64,000 nucleotides of DNA, from NCBI RefSeq assembly GCF_009905435.1, contig NZ_JAAAMT010000009.1:1-64000 (forward strand). Direction: 5' to 3'. Position 1 is the first letter of the stretch. Each line of letters begins with the position of its first letter. This DNA is from Pseudomonas sp. R5(2019) (GTDB lineage Bacteria > Pseudomonadota > Gammaproteobacteria > Pseudomonadales > Pseudomonadaceae). Of this stretch, positions 47,566-56,868 are shown piece by piece. Both the position numbers and the translations under genes were made by a program. Under the pieces are notes generated by a model. It was not told the origin of the DNA. It saw only the letters and a program-made list of their open reading frames with translations, and ran no database searches.

Positions 47566-48729
47566 TTAAAGCGACAACCCCGCCTTCACCCGATACTGAT
47601 TACGCACCGGCATCGCATACTGCAGCACCAGGTACGGCCGATGCTCGGCCGGGCATGCGTCCAAACGCCGTTGCCATTCAGCCTTGGCCTTCTCCAGCTC
47701 ATCCTTGGCGAACACCGCTTCCGCCTTGGGCACGCCCAGCGCAGGGTCCGCATCGGCCCATTGCGCATACGCCAGGTAATGCACCGGAAACAGGCGATAG
47801 CCGCCCAGAATCTCGCGGTCCACTTGTGCGGCCAGCTGCTTGGTGTCGTCGAACGACTGGGTGATCGGCGCGGCGAAGTTCACGTGCACCCGGCCCTTGT
47901 AGCCGGTGATGCCCTGGGCGATGCTCACGTCGTCTTCGCCCGGCGCTTTGGTATAGCTACCGGTGGTGGCACGGATGTACAGCTCGCGGGCCTTGGCCTG
48001 GTCGCACGGGTCGTATTCATAGCTGATCGACACCGGCGTCAGGTTCAGCGACTGGATCACTTCACCGAACGGCTCGTCCTTGCGGCTCATGTGGAACATT
48101 TTCAGGATCGCCGAATCGGTGCGGTCATCACCGTCCTTGGCGCGGCCTTCGGCCTGGGCAATCCAGATCGATTGGCAGTCAGTGCGAATCGAGTGGTTGA
48201 TGTACGCCGAAAGCAATTGATAGGCCGCCAGCTTCTCGCGGCGCCCGCTGATCGAGCGGTGCACGATAAAGCTTTTGTTCAGGCGCATCAGGTCGCTGAC
48301 AAACGGCTTTTGCAGCAGGTTGTCGCCAATGGCAATGCGCGGCGTCGGCAGGCCCGCGTGGTACACCGCGTAGTTGACGAAGGCCGGGTCCATCACGATG
48401 TCGCGGTGGTTGGCCAGAAACAGGTAGGCGCTGCCGGATTTGAACTGCTCCACGCCCGTGTAGGTCACACCGTCAGTGGCTCGTTCAATCGTATGATCGA
48501 CGTAGAACTCGACTTTATCTTGCAAGGTCGCCACACAATTGACTTGGGCGAACTCTTTGCGCAGGCGCTTGGCTATCAGTGGGCGCAGCGCCCAGCCGAA
48601 GGTTGTGGCCATGCGCGGGAAGCGAAAGTGGGTGAGGATATCCAGAAATGCCTGATCGCTGAGCAGCCGCGCCAGCACGGCAGGGACCTCGGCGTCGTTG
48701 TACGGTCGGATGGCATCGAATTCGCCCAT
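47566..48729 (-). CDS. Glycerolipid acyltransferase-family protein
   Basis: 387-residue PlsC-type acyltransferase. The acceptor motif is LFLANHRDIVMDPAFV (about residue 120), in which His and the final Asp are five residues apart rather than the classical four, and EGRAKDGDDRTD (about 215) is the phosphate-binding EGR-type motif. The C-terminus is longer than in PlsC. It probably acylates a lysolipid or related acceptor at the inner membrane. The start is ATG 48729 (or 48732); it is divergent from the zinc-ribbon gene. Confidence 0.82.
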   Translation of the reverse strand: MGEFDAIRPYNDAEVPAVLARLLSDQAFLDILTHFRFPRMATTFGWALRPLIAKRLRKEFAQVNCVATLQDKVEFYVDHTIERATDGVTYTGVEQFKSGSAYLFLANHRDIVMDPAFVNYAVYHAGLPTPRIAIGDNLLQKPFVSDLMRLNKSFIVHRSISGRREKLAAYQLLSAYINHSIRTDCQSIWIAQAEGRAKDGDDRTDSAILKMFHMSRKDEPFGEVIQSLNLTPVSISYEYDPCDQAKARELYIRATTGSYTKAPGEDDVSIAQGITGYKGRVHVNFAAPITQSFDDTKQLAAQVDREILGGYRLFPVHYLAYAQWADADPALGVPKAEAVFAKDELEKAKAEWQRRLDACPAEHRPYLVLQYAMPVRNQYRVKAGLSL

Positions 48730-48856
48730 CATGCTCTCTTGTTGGAAACGGCTAGGGTAATAGGTAAGGCTTCGGTCTGAAAAATGACCCTCAGACACGG
48801 AACGGGCCTTCAAATAGACCGGCGATTATACGCACAACTCACTGCGCAGGCCCCAG

Positions 48857-49039
48857 ATGCTGGAAACTACACACTATGAATGTCCCTATTGTGGCGAAGA
48901 GGTGGAGACCACGCTCGACCTGTCCGGGGGCGATCAAACCTATATTGAAGACTGCGCGGTCTGTTGTCGGCCGATCACCTTCATTTTGCAGGTTCACGGT
49001 GACGAATGGATGCTCGAAGTCAAAAGCGAGAATGAATGA
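48857..49039 (+). CDS. CPxCG-motif zinc-ribbon protein
   Basis: 60-residue protein with two cysteine pairs (CPYC near residue 9 and CAVC near 33), a small zinc ribbon. This CPXCG family has no known function. Its stop overlaps the start of the DUF2007 gene (ATGA), and the two are often paired in proteobacteria. Confidence 0.88.
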   Translation: MLETTHYECPYCGEEVETTLDLSGGDQTYIEDCAVCCRPITFILQVHGDEWMLEVKSENE

Positions 49040-49299
49040 TGCAGCGGATCTACGAGCCGGAAGACCTGCTGGAAGGCGAACTGCTGCTGTGCATGCTGGC
49101 CAGTGAGGGCGTGGAGGCGCACCTGGCCGGCCGTGATCTGGTCGGTGGAGTGGGTGAGCTGCCGCCGTTGGGCTTGCTGTCATTGAATGTCGAGAATGAC
49201 CAGGCGCAATACGCACGCCAGCTGATCGCCGAGTACAATGCTGCCTTGCCACTGCCGGGCGACGAGCCGGACAGTTTTCCCGGTACGCTGGTTTGTTGA
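49036..49299 (+). CDS. DUF2007 putative signal-transducing protein
   Basis: 87-residue protein typical of DUF2007: RIYEPEDLLEGELLLCMLAS, EAHLAGRDLVGG near residue 30, then LLSLNVENDQAQYARQLI. The fold resembles GlnB-type signalling proteins. It is coupled to the preceding zinc-ribbon gene by a 4-nt overlap and lies 18 nt before the YedK-like gene. Confidence 0.88.
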   Translation: MMQRIYEPEDLLEGELLLCMLASEGVEAHLAGRDLVGGVGELPPLGLLSLNVENDQAQYARQLIAEYNAALPLPGDEPDSFPGTLVC

Positions 49300-49317
49300 A
49301 AGAGAGTTTCTTGCCTG

Positions 49318-49938
49318 ATGTGTGGACGTTATGCGCTGTTCCGTTGGTCCCCGGCCTTTGCGGCGTTGCCCGGTTTTCCGGCCGACCAGCGGGCGCAGTG
49401 GAATATTTCCCCCGGTGATTCGGTGCTGATTCAGCGCCAGGATGAAAACGGCCTGAATCTGGCGCGAGCCCGCTGGGGCCTGACCCCGCCATGGCTGACC
49501 GACCTGTCCCGCACCCCTGCCCACGCCCGCGCCGAAACGCTGGCCGAGCAGCCCATGTTCCGCGAACCCTTCAGGCTGCGCCGTTGCCTGCTGCCGGCCA
49601 ACGGCTTTTACGAGTGGCGCGGCTCGGTGCGCAAGCGCCCTTACTGGTTGACGCCCGGGGAGGGTTCGTCACTGTTTTTTGCGGCGATCTGGGAAGCCTA
49701 CCCGGTGCAGGAGCAGGTCTGGCTGAGCGTGGCGGTGGTCACCCAAGCGGCCATGGAGCAACGCCGGCCATTGATTCTCGATGCGGCGGGCCAGGCCGCG
49801 TGGCTGGCGGCGGATACGCCGCTGCCGGTTTTGCAGACACTATTGGCGGCCCCGCAAGCCAGCTTGCGCGAACGGGTGCTGGCCAATCTGGTCAATGATC
49901 CGAAACTCAATGCCCCGGAATGTCTGACCCCGGCCTGA
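49318..49938 (+). CDS. SOS response-associated (HMCES/YedK-like) protein, divergent
   Basis: 206-residue SRAP protein. In this family Cys2 forms a stable link with abasic sites in single-stranded DNA, protecting them. Here MCGRYALF keeps Cys2 and NGFYEW keeps the active-site Glu, but the family Asn (NARxET) is His (AHARAET) and the catalytic His (HDRRP) is replaced (MEQRRP). It is also shorter than E. coli YedK (222). It may still bind abasic DNA by Cys2, but the resolved chemistry may differ. It is third in a small run with DUF2007. Confidence 0.85.
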   Translation: MCGRYALFRWSPAFAALPGFPADQRAQWNISPGDSVLIQRQDENGLNLARARWGLTPPWLTDLSRTPAHARAETLAEQPMFREPFRLRRCLLPANGFYEWRGSVRKRPYWLTPGEGSSLFFAAIWEAYPVQEQVWLSVAVVTQAAMEQRRPLILDAAGQAAWLAADTPLPVLQTLLAAPQASLRERVLANLVNDPKLNAPECLTPA

Positions 49939-50030
49939 CGGCACTTCCTGCCCGGGACACTGTCTTATCGCGGTAGCGCGCAGGCCGACGTGGGCCTAGC
50001 ATACGCGCCAGGATTCCAGGGAGTGATGTC

Positions 50031-50843
50031 ATGCGTAAGTCTTTTGTAATCGGCGCGCTGAGCGCCAGTGTGCTGCTCGCTGGTTGCCAACCGGTGAACA
50101 CCACCAGCGGCGGCGCGGTGGGTGTCGAGCGCCAGCAATACATGTTCAGCATGCTGTCCACCGACCAGGTGAACCAGATGTATGCGCAGTCCTACCAGCA
50201 GGCGGTGGGGGAGGCGAGCAACAAGGGCGTGCTGGATAAAACCAGCGCCAATGCCAAGCGGGTGCAGGCGATTGCCAACCGGCTGATCGCCCAGACGCCG
50301 AAATTCCGCCCGGATGCGGCGCAGTGGCAGTGGGAAGTCAATCTGATCAAGAGTGATGAGCTCAACGCCAACTGCGGCCCGGGTGGCAAGATCATTTTCT
50401 ACAACGGCCTGATCGACAAGCTCAAGCTCACCGACGATGAAATCGCCGCGGTCATGGGCCATGAAATCGCCCACGCCCTGCGTGAACACGGCCGTGAAGC
50501 CATGTCCAAGGCGTATGGCGTGCAAATGGCCAAGACAGGTGCCGGCGCCTTGCTCGGCCTGGGCCAGGACAGCCTGGCACTGGCCGACACCGTGGTTCAG
50601 TACAGCCTGACCTTGCCCAACAGCCGCAGCAACGAAAACGAAGCCGACTTGATCGGCCTGGAATTGGCCGCCCGTGCCGGCTACAACCCGAATGCCGCGA
50701 TCACCTTGTGGGAAAAGATGGCGCAAGTTTCGGGCGGCTCCCAGCCTGAATTCATGAGCACTCACCCGGCTTCCAGTAGCCGGACGGCATCGCTGCAAGC
50801 GGCGATTCCGAAGGTGATGCCGCTTTACGAGCAAGCCAAGTAG
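50031..50843 (+). CDS. M48-family metallopeptidase, lipoprotein
   Basis: 270-residue membrane-anchored zinc protease. The signal peptide ends in the lipobox LLAG-C (Cys19). The zinc motif HEIAHALREH (HExxH) is near residue 145, and the third ligand is in NENEADLIGLELAARAGY near 204. Family members such as LoiP and YcaL degrade misfolded outer-membrane proteins. It stands alone and is followed by a REP-like palindrome. Confidence 0.92.
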   Translation: MRKSFVIGALSASVLLAGCQPVNTTSGGAVGVERQQYMFSMLSTDQVNQMYAQSYQQAVGEASNKGVLDKTSANAKRVQAIANRLIAQTPKFRPDAAQWQWEVNLIKSDELNANCGPGGKIIFYNGLIDKLKLTDDEIAAVMGHEIAHALREHGREAMSKAYGVQMAKTGAGALLGLGQDSLALADTVVQYSLTLPNSRSNENEADLIGLELAARAGYNPNAAITLWEKMAQVSGGSQPEFMSTHPASSSRTASLQAAIPKVMPLYEQAK

Positions 50844-50882
50844 GAGCCGGGCTGAACCCAATGCCGGTTAAGGCGAGATCCA

Positions 50883-50971
50883 TGTGGGAGCGGATTTATC
50901 CGCGAATTCAGACACCGCGGTTTTTCAGGCATTGCGCGGCGCCTGGATTCGCGGATAAATCCGCTCCCACA
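50883..50971. repeat. REP-like inverted repeat (TGTGGGAGCGGATTTATCCGCGAAT type)
   Basis: Second copy of the element at 39486-39573, with the same arms and a different centre (TCAGACACCGCGG...GGCGCC). Confidence 0.85.
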
Positions 50972-51086
50972 TCTAGGTTTTCGGCGCTCCATTCCTTAAC
51001 TGACTGGCATTGGGGCTAGACCCGCGATGAAAGCGACGCGATCTTAGGTAAGACCGCGTCGTGGCCATCGCCAGCAAGCTGTGCTC

Positions 51087-51671
51087 CTACACCCAGCCAC
51101 TCACCTTCATCGCCGAATACACCGCCACCACCGCCAGCACGAAGAACGCACAGGCCGCCAACCGGCGAATCAGCGTCAACGGCAGCTTCTCGGCCGCGAA
51201 ATTACCGGCCAATACCACCGGCACGTTGGCAATCAGCATGCCCAGGGTGGTGCCGATAATTACCATGATCAGATACGGGTACTGCGCCGCCAGCATCACG
51301 GTGGCGACTTGGGTCTTGTCGCCGATTTCAGCGATGAAAAACGCAATCAGGGTGGTCAGGAACGGGCCGAACTTGCGGGCGCTGCTGGCTTCGTCATCGT
51401 CCATTTTGTCCGGGATCAGGGTCCAGAGCGCGGTGGCGGTGAAGCTGGCGGCGAGGATCCAATGCAAGGTGGCTTCGGAGAAGAAACTTCCGACCCAGGC
51501 ACCCACGACGCCGGCAGCGGCATGGTTGGCCAGAGTAGCGGCAATGATGCCGGCAATGATCGGCCAGGGTTTTCGAAAGCGTGCAGCAAGGATCAGCGCG
51601 AGCAATTGGGTCTTGTCGCCAATTTCGGCCAAGGCCACGATCGCGGTGGGTACGAGAAGGGATTCGAGCAT
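51087..51671 (-). CDS. TMEM165/GDT1-family manganese exporter
   Basis: 194-residue membrane protein with six helices and the family signature E-x-G-D-K-T twice: ALAEIGDKTQLLAL near residue 12 and FFIAEIGDKTQVATV near 117. These acidic motifs transport Mn2+ (and Ca2+). The gene lies behind a yybP-ykoY riboswitch, which supports Mn2+ export as its job. Start at ATG 51671 after AGGAACC. Confidence 0.93.
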   Translation of the reverse strand: MLESLLVPTAIVALAEIGDKTQLLALILAARFRKPWPIIAGIIAATLANHAAAGVVGAWVGSFFSEATLHWILAASFTATALWTLIPDKMDDDEASSARKFGPFLTTLIAFFIAEIGDKTQVATVMLAAQYPYLIMVIIGTTLGMLIANVPVVLAGNFAAEKLPLTLIRRLAACAFFVLAVVAVYSAMKVSGWV

Positions 51672-51701
51672 CAGGGTTCCTACGGGGGCGGGTCGACACG
51701 G

Positions 51702-51750
51702 CTATGACACGTACAGCCTTCCCGCCCCGGGTAAGGTGTGCGTGTCATAG
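51702..51750 (-). promoter_or_regulatory. Expression-platform hairpin between the riboswitch and the exporter gene
   Basis: CTATGACACG (51702-51711) pairs perfectly with CGTGTCATAG (51741-51750), with a weaker inner stem. Its upstream arm overlaps the 3' strand of riboswitch helix P1 (CCTATGAC), so the two structures cannot form together. It lies 31 nt before the start codon. Confidence 0.7.
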
Positions 51751-51872
51751 GTCTTGTCAAACCCGTAGGCCCGTCTGAGCGGACCTGGGTCGCACGCGCC
51801 ATGGTCTGTGGACCAAGTATGTTGACGCGGGCCGGACGAGCCGAGGGCTCGTGGGAGACTACTCCCCTAGGA
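51740..51872 (-). promoter_or_regulatory. yybP-ykoY manganese riboswitch
   Basis: The minus-strand leader shows the conserved features of this class: TAGGGGAGTAG at the 5' end, the CGTCAACATACTTGG internal loop that binds Mn2+, and GACAAGACCTA closing the P1 helix. Riboswitches of this class switch on Mn2+ exporters such as MntP and TMEM165-like proteins when Mn2+ is high. Confidence 0.88.
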
Positions 51873-51918
51873 CGGAGCGGATTCTGCCTAGCCAAAACCG
51901 ATTCGGCAAGCGAAGTTT

Positions 51919-52917
51919 TCAGCCGCGGGTGGCGCGGTAGATCCGAAAACCCTGGCCTTCGGCGCGCAGTTCACAGTTGCCCATGGTCGCTTCGATCAAT
52001 GGCTGATAGCGCAGGAAGCTGTTGGCTACCAGCCGAAGTTCGCCGCCTTTTTTCAGATGTTCTGCCGATTTTTGCAGCATGGTTTCCGAGGCGCGGTAAT
52101 CGGTATGCACCCCGGTATGGAACGGCGGGTTACTGAGAATCGCATCCAGATACCGTGGCGCCGCATCAATGCCATCGCCGCAAATGACCTCACCTTCCAG
52201 ACCGTTGGCGGCCAGCGTCAGGCGGCTGCTGGCGACCGCGAAAGCGTCCACGTCGAGCAAGGTCAGTTGGCTGGCCGGGTACTGACGCTTGACGGCTGCC
52301 CCGAGCACACCGGCCCCGCAACCGAAATCCAGCAGGTGTCCCTTCGGCAGCTGCTGCAGATGTTCCAGCAACAACGCCGTGCCGCGATCAAGCCGACCAT
52401 GGCTGAACACCCCCGGCAGGCTGACAACCGTCAGCGGGCCGTCGTTTAGTGCCAGTTCGTAGCGCTGGGCCAGGCTTTCCAGCGCCACCGCAGCGGGTGC
52501 GTTTTCAACAGTGACCTGCCAGAGCTGGCAGTGGCGGGCACTGTCGAGCTTGCGTGGCTTGCCAAAGGCATGCAGCTGTTTGGCTGCGCCCTCGATGCCA
52601 GCGCGCTTTTCCCCGACCAGAAACAGCTCGCGGCCTTGCAGCTGCGAGGCGAGGGCATTGAGCAGGTAGCTGGCCAGGTCCCGGGATTTGGGCAAGAACA
52701 GCACGGCGCCATCGAACGGCTGTTGTGGCACCTGCACGCCAAAGTGGCTTCGCCCGGCGAAGCGCGCCTCAAGGGCTGCCTGATCGCCGGCGTGCCAGCA
52801 CCAGCCTTGAGCGTGCGGCAGTTTGCCCAACAGGTCATCGGCGGGCAGGCCGGCCAGCATCAGCCGACCCTGGAACAAGTCGGCCTGACGAAGCAACACT
52901 TCACTGCGCGGGTCCAT
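51919..52917 (-). CDS. rsmC: 16S rRNA guanine-1207 N2-methyltransferase (RsmC)
   Basis: 332-residue two-domain SAM enzyme. The N-terminal half is a degenerate methyltransferase-like domain; the C-terminal half has [15 protein letters not shown] (about residue 193) and the catalytic [18 protein letters not shown] (about 259-276), which are RsmC signatures. It modifies G1207 of 16S rRNA. AGGAGCC precedes the ATG at 52917. It is followed by the riboswitch-controlled gene on the same strand, but that has its own leader. Confidence 0.93.
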   Translation of the reverse strand: MDPRSEVLLRQADLFQGRLMLAGLPADDLLGKLPHAQGWCWHAGDQAALEARFAGRSHFGVQVPQQPFDGAVLFLPKSRDLASYLLNALASQLQGRELFLVGEKRAGIEGAAKQLHAFGKPRKLDSARHCQLWQVTVENAPAAVALESLAQRYELALNDGPLTVVSLPGVFSHGRLDRGTALLLEHLQQLPKGHLLDFGCGAGVLGAAVKRQYPASQLTLLDVDAFAVASSRLTLAANGLEGEVICGDGIDAAPRYLDAILSNPPFHTGVHTDYRASETMLQKSAEHLKKGGELRLVANSFLRYQPLIEATMGNCELRAEGQGFRIYRATRG

Positions 52918-52962
52918 GGCGGGCTCCTGAAAAAAGGGCGAAGTCTACCAGACCCGTGGGCG

Positions 52963-53925
52963 TCAGCTGACCACTCGGCGTGGGCTACCGGCAAAAAACG
53001 CCTGAGCGTTTTCCATCAGCTGGTCGACGATGCGCTGGCGTGCCTCGCGGCTGCCCCAGGCGCTGTGCGGGGTGACGATCAAGCGTGGAATATCGGCGGC
53101 CAGCAGCGGGTTGCCGTCCACCGGCGGCTCGACGCTCAGTACATCGGTCGCGGCGCCGCCCAGGTGACCGTTACGCAGGGCATCGGCCAGCGCCTGCTCG
53201 TTGATCAGGCCGCCGCGCGCGGTGTTGACGATATAAGCCCCCGGTTTGAGCAGCGCCAGTTCATCGGCGCCGATCATGTTGCGCGTGGCGTCGTTGAGCG
53301 GGCAGTGCAGGGTCAGGGCGTCGACCTGCGGCAGCAGTTCATCCAGTGGCAAACGGTCCGCGCGCGACGGTCGGCCCGGCAATTGCCCGAGCAGCACGCG
53401 CATGCCGAAGGCTTCGGCCAGCCTTTCGACGGCCCCGCCCAGTTCGCCATGGCCGAGCAGGCCGAGGGTTTTGCCTTCCAGTTCGACAATCGGGAAATCC
53501 AGCAGGCAGAATTGCTTGGCCTGCTGCCAGCGACCGGCGGCCACCGCCTGTTGGTAATCGGGCAAGCGGGTCGCCAGTGCCAGCAACAGAGCCAGGGTGT
53601 GCTGGGCCACCGATGGGGTGCCGTAGCCCTGGCAGTTGCTGACGCAGATCCCTTGGGCGCGGGCGGCCTCCAGGTCAACGTTATTGGTGCCGGTTGCCGC
53701 GACCAGAACCAGTTTCAGGTCAGGGCAGGCGGCCAGGGTATCGGCATCCAGTACCACCTTGTTGCTGATCGCCACCGTGGCTCCTTTCAGGTGCTCGCGA
53801 AGCTGGTGCGGCGAAGTGCTGGGGTACAGCTCAAGGCTGTCGAAGCACGCTTTCAAGCCGGAAAAGTCCAGGTCGCCCAGGTCCAGCGAACTGTGATCGA
53901 GAAAAACGGCGTGGTGGGTGCTCAT
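52963..53925 (-). CDS. D-2-hydroxyacid dehydrogenase (glycerate dehydrogenase-like)
   Basis: 320-residue NAD(P)-dependent dehydrogenase. The cofactor loop LGLLGHGELGGAVERLA is near residue 150, the catalytic Arg in NTARGGLINEQ near 235, Glu in SVEPPVDG near 260, and His in VTPHSAWGSREAR near 285. The exact substrate (glyoxylate/hydroxypyruvate most likely) is a guess. It is upstream of rsmC on the same strand with a 45-nt gap. Confidence 0.88.
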   Translation of the reverse strand: MSTHHAVFLDHSSLDLGDLDFSGLKACFDSLELYPSTSPHQLREHLKGATVAISNKVVLDADTLAACPDLKLVLVAATGTNNVDLEAARAQGICVSNCQGYGTPSVAQHTLALLLALATRLPDYQQAVAAGRWQQAKQFCLLDFPIVELEGKTLGLLGHGELGGAVERLAEAFGMRVLLGQLPGRPSRADRLPLDELLPQVDALTLHCPLNDATRNMIGADELALLKPGAYIVNTARGGLINEQALADALRNGHLGGAATDVLSVEPPVDGNPLLAADIPRLIVTPHSAWGSREARQRIVDQLMENAQAFFAGSPRRVVS

Positions 53926-54098
53926 CGGTCAAACTCCATGTGCGCTGAGGGGCGGGCGGGGTGTTTATCCTAGCGCGAGTGTTTGCTGGAGGGGAGCGGC
54001 GACGCTCGGGAAAATCCTCGGTAACTGTACCTGTCGCCCAGTGACTCAAACGGCGTACTGTTATGTTCTGGAAATAGTTTGTTACTTGGGAGTGCCTG

Positions 54099-54728
54099 AT
54101 GTACTGGACGGAATTCTTGACCGTTGCCCTGATTCACCTGCTCGCCGTGGCCAGCCCAGGCCCTGACTTCGCCGTGGTGGTGCGCGAAAGCGTGACCCAC
54201 GGGCGCCGCGCGGGTACCTGGACGGCCTTTGGTGTGGGCAGTGCGATCTTCCTGCATGTGGGTTACTCGCTGCTGGGGATCGGCTTGATCGTGTCCCAGT
54301 CGATCGTGCTGTTCAACGCCCTCAAATGGCTGGCGGCAGCGTACCTGGTGTACATCGGCATCAAGGCCCTGCGCGCCGGCCCGGCAGCGGCTGGCAGCGA
54401 ATCCCTTGAAGTCGACAAGACCGAGCGCACCCCACGTGCCGCCTTCGTCGCAGGCTTCATGACCAACGGCCTGAACCCCAAGGCGACGCTGTTCTTCCTG
54501 TCGCTGTTCACGGTGGTCATCAACCCGCACACGCCACTGGCCGTGCAGGCTGGCTACGGTGTGTACCTGGCGGTGGCAACGGGTGTGTGGTTCTGCCTGG
54601 TGGCGATGCTGTTCAGCCAGCAACGGGTACGCGCAGGCTTTGCCCGCATGGGCCACTGGTTCGACCGGGCCATGGGCGCTGTGCTGGTGGCGCTGGGCAT
54701 CAAGATTGCCCTGACCGAGATGCATTGA
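54099..54728 (+). CDS. LysE/RhtB-family amino acid exporter
   Basis: 209-residue membrane protein with about six helices and the family start LIHLLAVASPGPDFAVVVRESVTHGRRAG (the loop with SPGPD is diagnostic). GFMTNGLNPKATLFFLSLF near residue 120 is the second conserved segment. It exports an amino acid or homoserine-type compound by proton exchange. The ATG at 54099 follows GGGAG. It stands between divergent and downstream ligase genes. Confidence 0.9.
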   Translation: MYWTEFLTVALIHLLAVASPGPDFAVVVRESVTHGRRAGTWTAFGVGSAIFLHVGYSLLGIGLIVSQSIVLFNALKWLAAAYLVYIGIKALRAGPAAAGSESLEVDKTERTPRAAFVAGFMTNGLNPKATLFFLSLFTVVINPHTPLAVQAGYGVYLAVATGVWFCLVAMLFSQQRVRAGFARMGHWFDRAMGAVLVALGIKIALTEMH

Positions 54729-54849
54729 CCCGTCAAACGTCGACACGCCCCGGCGGGCAAATCATACCTTTGGCTGATTTGCCCGCCGTCGCTGCGCTCT
54801 ACAGTAGAAACCTCTTGTCTAGTCTTGTGCACTTTGAAGAGGGATTTCC

Positions 54850-56529
54850 ATGTTGCAGACGCGCATTATTCCGCCGGCCGAAGGCGCCTACGAGTTCCCT
54901 CTATTGATCAAGCGCTTGCTGATGTCTGGCAATCGCTATGAGAAAACCCGCGAAATCGTCTACCGGGACCAACTGCGCTACAGCTACACAACGCTCAACG
55001 AACGGATCGCCCGGTTGGCCAACGTGCTGACCGAAGCCGGGGTAAAGGCTGGCGACACCGTGGCGGTGATGGACTGGGACAGCCATCGCTACCTGGAATG
55101 CATGTTCGCCATCCCGATGCTCGGCGCGGTGGTGCATACCATCAACGTGCGCCTGTCGCCTGAGCAGATCCTGTTCACCATGAACCACGCCGAAGACCGC
55201 TTCGTGCTGGTCAACAGCGATTTTGTCGGGCTCTATAGCGCCATCGCTCCGCAACTGACCACCGTCGAGAAAACCCTGCTGCTGACCGATGGCGATGAAA
55301 AAACCGCCGACTTGCCCAACCTGGTCGGCGAATACGAGCAACTGCTCGCCGCCGCCAGCCCAGACTACGACTTCCCGGATTTCGACGAGAACTCGGTCGC
55401 CACCACCTTCTACACCACCGGTACTACCGGCAACCCCAAGGGCGTGTACTTCACCCACCGCCAGCTGGTGCTGCACACCCTGGCGGCGGCCTCGGTGGTC
55501 GGCGGCATCGACAGCATCCGCCTGTTCGGCACCGACGATGTGTACATGCCGATCACCCCGATGTTCCACGTGCATGCCTGGGGCATCCCGTACGTGGCGA
55601 CCATGATGGGCATCAAGCAGGTCTACCCGGGCCGCTACGACCCCGAGTTGCTGGTGAAGCTGTGGCGCGAGGAAAAGGTCAGCTTCTCCCATTGCGTGCC
55701 GACCATTCTGCAAATGCTGCTGAACGCCAAGACCGGCCCGGCCGATTTCAACGGCTGGAAAATCATCATTGGCGGCAGCGCGCTCAACCGCGCGCTGTAC
55801 GAAGCGGCCAAGGCCCGTGGGATTCAGCTGACAGCGGCGTATGGCATGTCGGAAACCTGCCCGCTGGTGTCCTGCGCCCACATCAACGAAGAGCTGTTGG
55901 CTGGCAGCGAAGACGAGCGCATCACCTACCGCATCAAGGCCGGTGTGCCGGTGCCGCTGGTGGAAGCGGCAGTGGTTGATTGCGATGGTAATTTCCTCCC
56001 CGCCGATGGCGAGACCCAGGGTGAGCTGGTGCTGCGCGCGCCATGGCTGACCATGGGTTACTTGCGCGAAGCAGAGAAGGGCGCCGAACTGTGGAAGGGC
56101 GGCTGGCTGCACACCGGCGATGTGGCAACGCTCTGCAGCATGGGCGTGATCGACATCCGCGACCGTATCAAGGATGTGATCAAGACCGGTGGCGAGTGGG
56201 TCTCGTCGCTGGAGCTTGAAGACTTGATCAGCCGCCATGCGGCCGTGCGCGAAGTGGCGGTGGTCGGCATCCCTGACCCGCAGTGGGGTGAGCGCCCGTT
56301 TGCCTTGCTGGTGGCGCGTGAAGGCCAGGTAATCGAGGCCCGCGAGCTCAAGGAGCACCTCAAGCCTTTTGTCGAAATGGGGTTGATCAACAAGTGGGCC
56401 ATTCCCAGCCAGATCGCCCTTGTTACTGAAATTCCCAAGACCAGTGTCGGCAAGCTGGATAAAAAGCGGATCCGCATGGATGTCAGTGAGTGGCAGGCCG
56501 CCAACAGCCCCTTTTTGTCCACCCTTTGA
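54850..56529 (+). CDS. Fatty acid-CoA ligase (AlkK-like)
   Basis: 559-residue ANL-superfamily enzyme that activates a fatty acid with ATP to the CoA thioester. The AMP-binding loop is FYTTGTTGNPKGVYFTHRQ (about residue 182), YGMSETCPLVS near 335 contacts the adenylate, and the C-terminal GEWVSSLELE and TSVGKLDKKRIR with the catalytic Lys (about 537) are present. It most resembles medium-chain AlkK-type ligases. It ends before a hairpin, so it is transcribed alone; the lipid-related DUF1302/DUF1329 genes follow. Confidence 0.9.
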   Translation: MLQTRIIPPAEGAYEFPLLIKRLLMSGNRYEKTREIVYRDQLRYSYTTLNERIARLANVLTEAGVKAGDTVAVMDWDSHRYLECMFAIPMLGAVVHTINVRLSPEQILFTMNHAEDRFVLVNSDFVGLYSAIAPQLTTVEKTLLLTDGDEKTADLPNLVGEYEQLLAAASPDYDFPDFDENSVATTFYTTGTTGNPKGVYFTHRQLVLHTLAAASVVGGIDSIRLFGTDDVYMPITPMFHVHAWGIPYVATMMGIKQVYPGRYDPELLVKLWREEKVSFSHCVPTILQMLLNAKTGPADFNGWKIIIGGSALNRALYEAAKARGIQLTAAYGMSETCPLVSCAHINEELLAGSEDERITYRIKAGVPVPLVEAAVVDCDGNFLPADGETQGELVLRAPWLTMGYLREAEKGAELWKGGWLHTGDVATLCSMGVIDIRDRIKDVIKTGGEWVSSLELEDLISRHAAVREVAVVGIPDPQWGERPFALLVAREGQVIEARELKEHLKPFVEMGLINKWAIPSQIALVTEIPKTSVGKLDKKRIRMDVSEWQAANSPFLSTL

Positions 56530-56539
56530 ACGACCCTGC

Positions 56540-56567
56540 GCCGTGCCCGCTCGGGCACGGCTTCCTC
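56540..56567 (+). terminator. Probable terminator after the CoA ligase gene
   Basis: GCCGTGCCCG and CGGGCACGGC form a perfect stem with a two-base loop, followed by TTCCTC. The T-run is weak. Confidence 0.5.
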
Positions 56568-56868
56568 AGCCAAGCAAGCGCTTGGCTTGTCAAGCCGCGA
56601 TTTTGAGCGATTCCTGGCCTGTGCCAGCCTGCGATGTCGCGCCACAATAGGCGTGCCAGACCGGCGCAATCTGCAAATCACACTTTAGAGGGATCAAGCC
56701 CTACAACCCGTTGGCTATAGTCGGCTCAGAGGATTTTTAGGAACGGGGCCACGTGCAACCCAATGCACATTGCCACTTTGACCGACCAAAAAACTGTCCA
56801 GAACAAGGTCGATCGATGCGTTTTTAAAAGGACTCCTGCCATAACAAAAAGTACATGGAGTAGCGTCG
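56568..56868. promoter_or_regulatory. Leader of the DUF1302 operon
   Basis: About 300 nt without a gene. It ends with GGAGTAGCGTCG before the ATG. No activator site or promoter was recognised with confidence; the adjacent MalT-like regulator may act here. Confidence 0.35.

Noticed and set aside
54901..56358. A 485-residue minus-strand frame opposite the CoA ligase
   Set aside because: His/Asp/Gly-rich antisense artefact; the ligase on the other strand has all family motifs.
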